From contig JBOGDS010000096.1 of assembly GCA_050743075.1 (NCBI GenBank), forward strand, positions 1 to 12,178: a stretch of DNA of 12,178 bases, read 5' to 3'. Made by a program: the position numbers and the translations under genes. The notes beneath the pieces were generated by a model. The model was not told the DNA's origin and ran no database searches. It saw only the letters and a program-made list of their open reading frames with translations. This DNA comes from JBOGDS01 sp050743075 (GTDB lineage Bacteria; Actinomycetota; Actinomycetes; Jiangellales; Jiangellaceae). The number at the start of each line of letters is the position of its first letter. Position 1 is the first letter of the stretch. This document shows positions 6,288 through 12,178 of this stretch, one piece after another.

Positions 6288-6874
6288 GCCCGGTGCTGAC
6301 CTTGGGCGAGCCCGGTGACCTGACCGGTTTCCCGGCGGTCCCGCCACCGAACCGCTTGCTGCGGGTGTGCCGGGCGGGACAAGCGACGTGGTGGTTCTCG
6401 TCGGACGGGACCGGCCGGTTCGACCTCGATCGACCCGAGGGCACCTGCTACCTCGCCACCGACGCCTACGCGGCCATCCGGGAAGCCACCCGACTCGGCC
6501 CCGTCACGACCGACTGGGTGCAGGACCGCGAGCTCCGAGAAGTGCGCCCACCCAACCCGGACGCCCGGGTCGCGGCGACGAGCCGAAAGGCCGCGGGTCG
6601 GTACGGAGTCACGACGGAGCTCGTGACGGTCCTCCCTTACGACCTGCCTCGCCGGTGGGCGACGGCATTCCGCGCCCACGAGTTCGACGGGATCCGCCAT
6701 CAACTCCGGCACGATCAACGCGCCCGGCCGTCGGGCATCGCGCTGTTCGGAGCTGCCGGGCCAGGAGCTTTCCCGGAGGGGCGCGCCGAGGCACTCATGC
6801 CGCACGACACGGAGCGCGCGGGCGTGAACGTGCTGCCACCGCCGAGCAGCATCACGCTCACCATCGTTCCGTAG
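6284..6874 (+). CDS. RES-domain toxin (predicted NAD+-degrading)
   Basis: The protein has 196 residues. RES landmarks are the early arginine segment LLRVCRAGQ (R27, R30), WWFSSDGTGRFDLDRPEGTCYLATDAYAAIREATR with E67, and the late serine segment FDGIRHQLRHDQRARPSGIALFG with S150. Characterised RES toxins, such as MbcT of Mycobacterium tuberculosis, deplete cellular NAD+ by phosphorolysis or hydrolysis. No signal peptide or membrane segment is visible, so it acts in the cytosol. It is translationally coupled to the antitoxin through ATGA. The frame is intact and the R/E/S residues are present, so the toxin is probably active. Confidence 0.85.
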   Translation: MSPVLTLGEPGDLTGFPAVPPPNRLLRVCRAGQATWWFSSDGTGRFDLDRPEGTCYLATDAYAAIREATRLGPVTTDWVQDRELREVRPPNPDARVAATSRKAAGRYGVTTELVTVLPYDLPRRWATAFRAHEFDGIRHQLRHDQRARPSGIALFGAAGPGAFPEGRAEALMPHDTERAGVNVLPPPSSITLTIVP

Positions 6875-6970
6875 TCGGTCGGACGGACGTCGACGGGTCG
6901 GCGCCACAGGCAGGGTGACCATCCGGCCGCGACCGTCAAGCGGCGGCGTGCGGTGTAGTCAGCGCTCCGC

Positions 6971-7000
6971 CCGTGACCAGGGTTCTGGCCCTGGTCACGG
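6971..7000. terminator. Perfect 12-bp hairpin, probable terminator
   Basis: CCGTGACCAGGG (6971-6982) and its exact inverse CCCTGGTCACGG (6989-7000) flank the 6-base loop TTCTGG. No T-tract follows on either strand. It lies after the toxin gene and just beyond the 3' end of the tRNA fragment, so it may be the native terminator of the tRNA gene or a bidirectional one. A short palindrome, GGATC-A-GATCC, abuts it at 6999-7009. Apart from these and the tRNA fragment I see no gene between 6875 and 7176. Confidence 0.5.
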
Positions 7001-7015
7001 ATCAGATCCGCTGGG

Positions 7016-7061
7016 CGCCCTCGGCAGGAATCGAACCTGCGCACACGGCTCCGGAGGCCGT
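7016..7061 (-). other. 3' half of tRNA-Arg(CCG): integration-site (att) remnant
   Basis: On the minus strand the sequence folds as the right half of a tRNA: anticodon stem ACGGC/GCCGT, loop CTCCGGA with anticodon CCG at 7054-7052, a 4-base variable region, T stem GCAGG/CCTGC with loop TTCGATT, and the 3' acceptor strand CGAGGGC plus discriminator G. The expected 5' acceptor strand (GCCCTCG) and D arm are absent upstream of 7061. A tRNA 3' half next to an integrase is the classic trace of site-specific integration. Because element DNA lies on the 5' side of such a fragment, the element should extend to higher coordinates, with the restored full tRNA at its other end, outside this window. Confidence 0.8.
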
Positions 7062-7176
7062 GACGCCGATGTCGCCAAATCCCTGCTCAGGGGGCTTGTA
7101 GAGCGAGACCTTGGGGGCTCTCCCCACGGTCTCCCCAACGAGCCAGCCGGCGTCGTCCGGCAGCAGGGAGAGCGCA

Positions 7177-8490
7177 GTGGCACGGCCGTTTCAAGAGGTG
7201 AGCGTGTTTGGCATCCAGGACCGTCGGTCGCAGGCAACGGCTCGCAAGCCGTGGCTGATGCGATGGTCGGTGGACGGGCGTCAGCGCAGCAAGGCGTTCC
7301 GGACGAAAGCTGAAGCGGACCGTCAACGTGCCCGGCTGCTGCTCGCGGTCGAGGGTGGCGAGCTGTTTGACTCAGCCTCATGCGAGCCGGTCTCGTGGAC
7401 CCCCGAGGCGCCGACGCCGTCGGTGTTCTCGTGGGCGTGCCGATGGCTCGAGGAGCAGTGGCCCGAGTGGCAGCCCAGGACACGCCGGTCAGCGGTCGAG
7501 GCGATCGCTCGCCTCGTCGTGTTGGCCCTGGATGACGGCGCTCCGTCGCCGCCCCGCGGATGCCGGCTCGAGATCGCCCGAGGTCTCGAGCCTGGTGGCG
7601 CGCGTGGGATGACGGGCTCCGTCGCCCGATGGGTCGACCGCTGGTCGCTACCGCTCGATGCTCTCGACCGAGCGCTGCTCGCCGGCGTTGACCACCGGCT
7701 CGGCGTAGGGGACCGAGGCCAGCCGCTCTCGGCCGCCACTGCGTCGCGCTACCGCAAGAACGCGCGAGCGTGCATCCGCCGCGCCGTCGAACTCGGCCTA
7801 CTCCGCACGGACCCGTGGCCGACAAGCCCGCGGGGGCGATCGAAGCGGAAGGCCGCTCGTCTCCGCCAGCGCATCGACAGCCGCCGCCTTCCGGACCCCG
7901 CCACGATGGCCCGAATCATCGATGCCATCCCGAGCCAACAGCCCGCGTCCCGCAGGTACCAGGTCATGACCGCCGTCAGCTACTACGCAGGCCTACGCCC
8001 CTCGGAGGTCGTCATGCTGCGACGTCGGTCGCTCGACCTGCCGCAACGAGGGTGGGGTGAGATCGATGTGACCGAGGCCGACATCGGTGACGACGAGCCG
8101 GGCGAACCGAAGACTGGACCACGGCCGGTACCCATCCCGCCCGTGCTCGTCGACATGTTGCGCGAGTGGGTGGACCTCCACGACTTCGGTGCCGAGCAAC
8201 TGATCTTCCGCACCCGGTCCGGCAGGGCGCCAACGGCGTCGAACTGGAGTCGCGCGTGGCATCGCGCTCTGCGTGCGGCGGGCGTCGAGCCGCTTCGCCT
8301 CTACGACTGCCGGCACGCGGCAGCGACCACGTGGCTGAAGGCCGGCGTCCCGCTCGGCGAGGTGGCGAGCCGCCTCGGGCACAGCGTCGAGACTCTTGTG
8401 TCCACGTACGTCGGCTCTCTCTCCGGCGACGACGATCTCGCCAATCGGCGCATCGAGGAGGTCCTCTCCTCGGCCCGGGAAGCGTCGTGA
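7177..8490 (+). CDS. Tyrosine site-specific integrase
   Basis: The protein has 437 residues. The N-terminal arm-binding part contains KPWLMRWSVDGRQRSKAFRTKAEAD, and a core-binding helical region follows (to about residue 200). The catalytic domain shows R274 in YYAGLRPSEVVML, K312 in PKTGPRPVPI, R379 in YDCRHAAATTWL, H402 in RLGHSVETL and the nucleophile Y411 in STYVG. The first position of the HxxR box is Tyr376 (YDCR), a variation I recall in actinobacterial phage and ICE integrases. GTG 7177 is chosen because AGGGAG lies 6 bases upstream; the frame opens at ATG 7111, but that extension is low-complexity and has no ribosome-binding site. It adjoins the tRNA-Arg remnant, so it is probably the enzyme that inserted the element. 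No excisionase is recognisable next to it. Confidence 0.9.
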   Translation: MARPFQEVSVFGIQDRRSQATARKPWLMRWSVDGRQRSKAFRTKAEADRQRARLLLAVEGGELFDSASCEPVSWTPEAPTPSVFSWACRWLEEQWPEWQPRTRRSAVEAIARLVVLALDDGAPSPPRGCRLEIARGLEPGGARGMTGSVARWVDRWSLPLDALDRALLAGVDHRLGVGDRGQPLSAATASRYRKNARACIRRAVELGLLRTDPWPTSPRGRSKRKAARLRQRIDSRRLPDPATMARIIDAIPSQQPASRRYQVMTAVSYYAGLRPSEVVMLRRRSLDLPQRGWGEIDVTEADIGDDEPGEPKTGPRPVPIPPVLVDMLREWVDLHDFGAEQLIFRTRSGRAPTASNWSRAWHRALRAAGVEPLRLYDCRHAAATTWLKAGVPLGEVASRLGHSVETLVSTYVGSLSGDDDLANRRIEEVLSSAREAS

Positions 8491-8539
8491 CGACTTTGCC
8501 TTCACCGACCGGCCCGCCGAAGATTAGATCCAATACCGT

Positions 8540-8914
8540 TCAATTAGAGATGTGGATGGCTTGGTCGGGTGGTCGGTCGGGTTGGGGCCAGTCTCGGTGG
8601 CGGGATCGCTTTACGTGCCAGCGGGTGTACTTGCGTTTGATGACTCTGGGGTTGGCTCGGGGTCACCGTCGGGGCAGGAGCCGAGCGATGAGTTCGCGGA
8701 TGGCGTGTCGCCAGAGGCGGCTGGTGGTGTCGGTGGCCTCAGGGGGAACGGCGCCCGCTTGGGCGATGGATCGGCGGGAGATCCGCAGGGCGGCGACGAA
8801 GGAGACCCGGTCGGGATCGCGGCCGGCGTGGGCGGTGGCGTCGAACATGAGGGCCCGGATGGCGTAGTGGTAGCACAGGTTCCATGAGGTAGCGAAGTTC
8901 AACGCTGTGTAACG
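8540..8914 (-). pseudogene. IS4-family transposase, C-terminal remnant with in-frame stop
   Basis: Reading the minus strand from about 8914, the frame gives SWNLCYHYAIRALMFDATAHA, DPDRVSFVAALRISRRSI and LWRHAIRELIARLLPRR, then a TGA (8665-8663), and in the same frame PRANPRVIKRKYTRW and KRSRHRDWPQP, ending at TGA 8542-8540. These are the last roughly 120 residues of IS4-type DDE transposases found in actinobacteria. The internal TGA sits where an arginine CGA would fit, so it is probably a C-to-T nonsense change. A TAG upstream and the absence of any DDE core show that the N-terminal two-thirds is gone. The AT-richer flank at 8520-8550 may be the end of the former insertion sequence. Confidence 0.75.
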
Positions 8915-8950
8915 CTACCGACCGCTCGAACCCCACATTGCCAGCGTTTT

Positions 8951-8973
8951 TGCTTCTCACGGTGCTTCTCACG
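8951..8973. repeat. Tandem 11-bp direct repeat
   Basis: TGCTTCTCACG occurs at 8951-8961 and again at 8963-8973, separated by one base. It spans the stop codon of the double-CxxC gene (8969-8971) and lies close to the truncated end of the transposase remnant, so it may reflect a rearrangement junction. No function is evident. Confidence 0.5.
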
Positions 8974-9361
8974 AGCGCTCCTCGGCGTTGGCTCCGCGTG
9001 CGAGATCGGGCAGTAGGTCCAGCTCTCGCCCTGGGGGAGGCGTCCGGTCGAAGTCGTCGCCAAGCCCCCGGCGGCGACCTGAGGATCGATCCTGACCCGC
9101 GGTCGCTAGCAGCGGCCGAAGCCGGCGCGGTACTGCACTTGGTCGCCGCCACAACGGCCAGCCGGAAGGCGCCGCCTTCGTGCGATGTTGGATCTCCCGC
9201 TTGCGCCGGGCCAGCACGCGCACGCAGCGGAAGCACACGCCGACCTCGGGGTGCTGGTCCAAGCGGACCAGGCTTGCCCGCACGGTGCGGTCGCCGCAGC
9301 ACCAGCAACCCATCGCGCTGGGCGGCTCGAACGCGTCGGTACCGACCGCAGTGATCGCCAT
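8969..9361 (-). CDS. Small double-CxxC protein, C-terminus probably frameshifted
   Basis: The 130-residue frame starts at ATG 9361 with GGGAG about 9 bases upstream. Residues 16-61 carry two CxxC pairs, C19/C22 in GCWCCGD and C43/C46 in GVCFRCVRVLARRKREI, a likely zinc ribbon. After WPLWRR (residue 73) this frame turns into low-complexity Arg/Pro sequence to 8969. Another frame reads VQYRAGFGRC and stops at 9106-9108. Removing one C from CGACCAAG near 9140 would join them as WRRQVQYRAGFGRC, giving an 84-residue protein, more like the short zinc-ribbon proteins I recall in actinobacteria. I do not know its function. The frameshift could be real decay or a sequencing error. Confidence 0.55.
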   Translation of the reverse strand: MAITAVGTDAFEPPSAMGCWCCGDRTVRASLVRLDQHPEVGVCFRCVRVLARRKREIQHRTKAAPSGWPLWRRPSAVPRRLRPLLATAGQDRSSGRRRGLGDDFDRTPPPGRELDLLPDLARGANAEERS

Positions 9362-9468
9362 CCCGCCATTCTCCCACCCTCAACTCGGGTCGACGGCGCC
9401 AGTCGCGTCGAACTCCAAGCGCGGCGCGGCGCACGTTGGTTCCTGAACGCGGGTGCGCTGGCTGGCGG

Positions 9469-9945
9469 TCAGGTCTTCGGGCGTTCCTTCCCACCGGCCT
9501 TGAGGAGCGCGACAACCTCGGCGATCCGCTCAGCACGGAGGACTGGTCGTCGTTTGGTCGCGTCGATCCATCGCAAGTAGGCCCCCCTGTAGAACTGGGC
9601 GAGGGAGTCGAAGAACGCGCCGGCCTCCGGCTCGGCCCGCAGCGCCTCGGCGATGTCGTCCGCGAGGTCGTCGCGCTGCGGTCCCTCTGGGAAGAGCACG
9701 ACCTCGACGGTGTCGCCCGGCGCGATGCCGCAGTCTCGTCGCCATGCCGGACCGAGGAGGATGCCGTGCCCGTCGTCGAGCGGCTCGACCACGGCGCGCA
9801 CGCCCATGCCGTTCACAGTGCCGGCGACGGGGTGCGACGGCTTGGCGCCCCAGACGCCGTCAGGATCGAACGGGACAGGGACCAGGACGCGCCTTCGGCG
9901 GTCCTTGACGACGGTGACGGTGTAGGTCCTGGCTCGCTGTCCCAC
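9469..9945 (-). CDS. YdeI/OmpD-associated family protein (DUF1905 plus YdeI domain)
   Basis: The 158-residue frame from GTG 9945 begins ARTYTVTVVKDRRRRVLVPVPFDPDGVWG, typical of the DUF1905 domain, then GTVNGMGVRAVVEPLDDGHGILLGPAWRRDCGIAPGDTVEVVLFPEGPQ. The C-terminal half (from about residue 105) has FFDSLAQFYRGAYLRWIDATKRRPVLRAERIAEVVALLKAG, the signature of the bacteriocin-protection YdeI/OmpD-associated domain. The biochemical role of this family is poorly defined; the name comes from the E. coli protein. The frame extends upstream to a GTG at 10056, but the added residues look non-conserved and neither start has a clear ribosome-binding site. It appears monocistronic and divergent from the small membrane ORF. 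Confidence 0.85.
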   Translation of the reverse strand: MGQRARTYTVTVVKDRRRRVLVPVPFDPDGVWGAKPSHPVAGTVNGMGVRAVVEPLDDGHGILLGPAWRRDCGIAPGDTVEVVLFPEGPQRDDLADDIAEALRAEPEAGAFFDSLAQFYRGAYLRWIDATKRRPVLRAERIAEVVALLKAGGKERPKT

Positions 9946-10070
9946 GCCGCTGATCGTCGCAGAGACGGCAGCGCGGCGACAGACCGGTCCGACGCAACCA
10001 CGCGTCCACCGTTGGTCGATGCGACATCCTTCCGTTGCGTTGATGTGAACGGTCACGGAGCTGCGTCAGG

Positions 10071-10229
10071 ATGGATGCACGCAACCTCGAAGCGAGGAAG
10101 GCGCCGGGGCCCGCTCGGGCGCGAGCAGACGTCTTCACCGATCGGCCGCGATGGTGGGTGACGCTCCTACCTGTGGTCGCCTGGCTCAGCGCCGCCATCG
10201 CGGTGTTCCTCATCGAACTCCTCGGGTAG
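10071..10229 (+). CDS. Small single-span membrane protein (52 residues), hypothetical
   Basis: ATG 10071 to TAG 10227-10229 encodes 52 residues. The N-terminal 28 are basic and polar (RKAPGPARARADVFTDRPR), followed by one hydrophobic helix, WWVTLLPVVAWLSAAIAVFLIELLG (28-52), reaching the C-terminus. This is the topology of a small membrane protein with a cytoplasmic N-terminus, consistent with the positive-inside rule. GGAG lies 10 bases upstream, and third codon positions are mostly G or C. I do not recognise the family. It fills the gap between the YdeI-like gene and the convergent tetR gene. Support is composition and topology only. Confidence 0.45.
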   Translation: MDARNLEARKAPGPARARADVFTDRPRWWVTLLPVVAWLSAAIAVFLIELLG

Positions 10230-10281
10230 AGGCGGCCAAGCCGATCGCCGGGTTGCACGCGTGACACGCGGTACGGAGCCG

Positions 10282-11028
10282 TCACCGCGCCCGATGGGCT
10301 GTCCGTCGAGATCCGTTCGGCGGACGCGACGTCGGCTGGAGCCCGGCGATGATGAGGTCGACGCCGGTGGCGAATTGGGCGTCGCTGTCGCAGTTGCAGC
10401 AGACGGCGATCCCGATCTCGAAGAGGTGGTCGGGCACGTCGCTGGGGAGCATCTGCGCGACGCGGCGGATGCGCTGGGAGTCGGACTCGGGGCTGTGGGC
10501 GGCAGCGGCGGCGTTCCCGGCCGCCACTTCCATGGCGGCGTAGCCGAAGGCGTGGCCGAGCACGGCGCACACGGCCTGTGCGGCGGCGTTGCGATCGAAG
10601 CCGGCGTGTTCCATCGGGGCGATGCAGGCGGCATACAGCTCGAGGGCTTCAACGGGCATGAGCGAGCGGCGGCAGATCAGCGGCGCGGCCTGCGGGTGTC
10701 GGCGTACGACGTCGCGCAGGCCGGCGGCGGCTGAGCGCAGCACGTCCTGCCAGCTGCCGGTGGTGTCGGCGGCGGCCAGGGCTTCTGACCAGAGCAGCTC
10801 CACGAGCCCGTCGAGCAGCCCGTCTTTGCCCTCGACGTGGTTGTAGAGGGCGGTGCCCTCGACGCCCAGGGCAGCGCCGAGCTTCCGCATGGTGAGCGCC
10901 TCGAGGCCGTGCTCGTCGACGAAGGCGAGCGTGGCATCGAGGACGCGCCGGCGCGTGAGCCGCGTCGGGGAGTCCGGTGCGAGTTCGGCGGCCGGAGTCA
11001 CCGACCGGGGTGCTGTGGTTCTGGGCAT
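10282..11028 (-). CDS. TetR-family repressor
   Basis: The protein has 248 residues. The N-terminal HTH is TRRRVLDATLAFVDEHGLEALTMRKLGAALGVEGTALYNHVEGKDGLLDGLV (25-76), with GVEGTALYNHV as the recognition helix, the form seen in TetR proteins with a tetracycline-repressor-like C-terminal domain (about 90-232). An unusual CCNC cluster (C210, C211, C213) lies near the end of that domain. ATG 11028 is preceded by AGGTGGAG. It is divergent from an ABC exporter whose promoter overlaps a large inverted repeat, so it most likely represses that exporter and itself until a drug-like ligand binds. The ligand cannot be inferred. Confidence 0.9.
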   Translation of the reverse strand: MPRTTAPRSVTPAAELAPDSPTRLTRRRVLDATLAFVDEHGLEALTMRKLGAALGVEGTALYNHVEGKDGLLDGLVELLWSEALAAADTTGSWQDVLRSAAAGLRDVVRRHPQAAPLICRRSLMPVEALELYAACIAPMEHAGFDRNAAAQAVCAVLGHAFGYAAMEVAAGNAAAAAHSPESDSQRIRRVAQMLPSDVPDHLFEIGIAVCCNCDSDAQFATGVDLIIAGLQPTSRPPNGSRRTAHRAR

Positions 11029-11052
11029 CGCTCCACCTGTCACGAGACGAGG

Positions 11053-11093
11053 TTGACATGGTACATCACTGGCGCTAATGAGTGATGTCCATG
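11053..11093. promoter_or_regulatory. TetR operator over divergent promoters
   Basis: ACATCACT (11063-11070) and AGTGATGT (11081-11088) are exact inverses 10 bp apart. With flanks, CATGG-T-ACATCACT (11057-11070) mirrors AGTGATGTCCATG (11081-11093) except for one base. TTGACA (11053-11058) with a 17-bp spacer to TAATGA (11076-11081) gives a forward promoter for the ABC genes, starting transcription at about the first ATG. On the minus strand TACCAT (11062-11057) is a likely -10 for tetR. Binding here would block both directions. Confidence 0.65.
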
Positions 11094-12092
11094 AACGATG
11101 TTCACACCGGGAAGCGGTCGCTGCGGTCGACCGACGCTGGATCCGAGCCGGTGCCGGTGCTCGAGGCCCGCGGGTTGACCAAGGTGTACGGCACTGCCGA
11201 CAGGCCCATGCCGGCCGTCGACGGCGTCGACCTGTCGGTGGCGGCGGGAGAGGTGGTGGCACTGCTGGGCCCTAACGGGGCCGGCAAGACCACCACGATC
11301 AAGATGGCGGCCGGGCTCGTCACCCCGACCGGCGGGACGGTGGCGATCCTCGGCCACGACCTGCGCGCCCATCGGGGCGCCGCCGTGCGTCGCCTCGGCG
11401 CAGTGCTGGAAGGGGGCCGCAACGTCTACTGGGCCCTGTCGGCCTGGCAGAACCTCATCTACTTCGGTCGTCTCCGGGGCCTGCGGACCCGGGACTTCGC
11501 CGAGCGGGCCGAGTGGCTGCTGCGCCAGCTGCGGTTGTGGGACCGTCGCCACGAGCAAGTGGGCAGCTTCTCGCGGGGCATGCAGCAGAAGGTCGCCGTC
11601 GGCGCCGCCCTGGTGATCGACCCCGCGCTGCTGCTGCTGGATGAGCCGACCATCGGCCTCGACGTGAGCGCGGCCCGAACCGTCAAGGACTGGGTGCGAC
11701 GCCTGGCCGTCGAGGAGCAGACCGCGGTGGTGCTCACCACCCACCAGCTCGCCGTGGCGCAGGAGCTCGCCGATCGGGTCGCGGTGATCGCCGAGGGTCG
11801 CATCGTCGCCGACCGGCCGGTCGCCGAGCTGCTCGAGCAGTTCCGCGACGACCGCTACCAGATCGAGTTGGCTGCACCTGCGCGCGACGTTCCGCTCAGC
11901 GGTCTCTATGACGTCGTCGACGGCGACGGGACCGCCGCTCGCGCCACGCTGGCGGTGACGAGCACTGACAGCGAGGTCCTGTACGAGGTGCTAGCGTTGC
12001 TCGCCCGGCACCGGCTGCCGCTCGTGTCGGTTTCCAGGGTGCAGCCCGACCTCGAGGATGTGTTCGTTCGCCTCGTCGGCGCCGACCGGTGA
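11091..12092 (+). CDS. ABC transporter ATP-binding protein (DrrA-like exporter)
   Basis: Counting from ATG 11091 (333 residues): Walker A GPNGAGKT (60-67), signature FSRGMQQ (160-166), Walker B LLLLDEP (180-186) with catalytic Glu, D-loop IGLD, and switch His218 in TTHQ. An approximately 95-residue C-terminal domain ending LEDVFVRLVG is characteristic of the DrrA / ABC-2 exporter ATPases, which power efflux of drugs or lipids. The frame also allows GTG 11082 and ATG 11085; none has a ribosome-binding site, and the promoter position suggests leaderless translation. Its stop overlaps the permease start by GTGA. Control by the divergent TetR protein is likely. Confidence 0.92.
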   Translation: MNDVHTGKRSLRSTDAGSEPVPVLEARGLTKVYGTADRPMPAVDGVDLSVAAGEVVALLGPNGAGKTTTIKMAAGLVTPTGGTVAILGHDLRAHRGAAVRRLGAVLEGGRNVYWALSAWQNLIYFGRLRGLRTRDFAERAEWLLRQLRLWDRRHEQVGSFSRGMQQKVAVGAALVIDPALLLLDEPTIGLDVSAARTVKDWVRRLAVEEQTAVVLTTHQLAVAQELADRVAVIAEGRIVADRPVAELLEQFRDDRYQIELAAPARDVPLSGLYDVVDGDGTAARATLAVTSTDSEVLYEVLALLARHRLPLVSVSRVQPDLEDVFVRLVGADR

Positions 12093-12178
12093 CCGCCACC
12101 TCCACGGTGGCCGCTCGAGACCTGGGCGCGGGCGCCGCGGCGCGCATGATCGGCAACGAAGCCGGCAAGGGCGTGCGG
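12089..12178 (+). CDS. ABC-2 type permease, N-terminal fragment (partial)
   Basis: GTG 12089 overlaps the ATPase stop and opens a frame to the window edge: 30 residues, ARDLGAGAAARMIGNEAGKGVR at the end. A cytoplasmic N-terminus with NEAGKG-like sequence fits an ABC-2 exporter permease, and the position directly after a DrrA-like ATPase is the expected one. No membrane segment is visible yet, so the assignment rests mainly on context. Confidence 0.65.
   Translation, partial: MTATSTVAARDLGAGAAARMIGNEAGKGVR

Noticed and set aside
7016..7100. Complete tRNA-Arg gene
   Set aside because: No sequence upstream of the anticodon stem can pair with the 3' acceptor strand or form a D arm, so only the 3' half is present.
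8739..9536. 265-codon minus-strand frame
   Set aside because: It is an out-of-frame reading of the transposase tail and the double-CxxC gene; it shows no domain of its own.
9946..10056. Upstream extension of the YdeI-like gene to GTG 10056
   Set aside because: The extra 37 residues look non-conserved and lack a ribosome-binding site, although GTG 9945 also lacks a clear one.
9436..10161. 241-codon plus-strand frame
   Set aside because: It is antisense to the YdeI/OmpD-associated gene, whose conserved motifs are on the minus strand.

Overview
The window is high-GC DNA with strong GC third-position bias, several GTG starts and transcripts that look leaderless. Its families (three-helix-bundle ArsC, LuxR-type regulator with TPR-like N-terminus, MbcA/ParS-RES pair, DrrA-like ABC exporter) point to an actinobacterium. 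I cannot fix the genus from sequence alone.

Left part (1-2850). A LuxR-type regulator, cut by the window edge, is divergent from a two-gene operon. That operon encodes a MarR-family regulator with an unusual Cys/His-rich C-terminus and a protoglobin, joined by an ATGA overlap. A SnoaL-like (SgcJ/EcaC type) gene facing the protoglobin is broken by an internal out-of-frame deletion.

Arsenic block (2948-5624). First comes an ArsR-type helix-turn-helix fused to a low-molecular-weight phosphatase/arsenate-reductase-like domain, then an overlapping arsC with an N-terminal three-helix bundle. Convergent to these is arsM (arsenite S-adenosylmethionine methyltransferase), which is divergent from a classic CxC ArsR repressor. 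ArsC would reduce arsenate to arsenite and ArsM would methylate it. No arsenite efflux pump (Acr3/ArsB) is present in the window.

Toxin-antitoxin and integration site (5690-8490). An MbcA/ParS/Xre-like antitoxin overlaps a RES-domain toxin, preceded by TGTTGACG repeats. Next come a perfect hairpin and the 3' half only of a tRNA-Arg(CCG) gene on the minus strand, followed by a tyrosine integrase. This is the signature of an element that integrated into the tRNA gene. The orientation of the fragment places the element to the right, so the ars and toxin-antitoxin genes are probably outside it.

Right part (8491-12178). A decayed IS4-type transposase tail carries an in-frame stop. It is followed by a small double-CxxC protein with a probable frameshift near its end, a YdeI/OmpD-associated family protein, a 52-residue single-span membrane ORF, and a TetR repressor divergent from a DrrA-like ABC ATPase. 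The ATPase overlaps the start of its ABC-2 permease at the window edge. The TetR/ABC intergenic region contains a long inverted repeat that probably serves as the operator.
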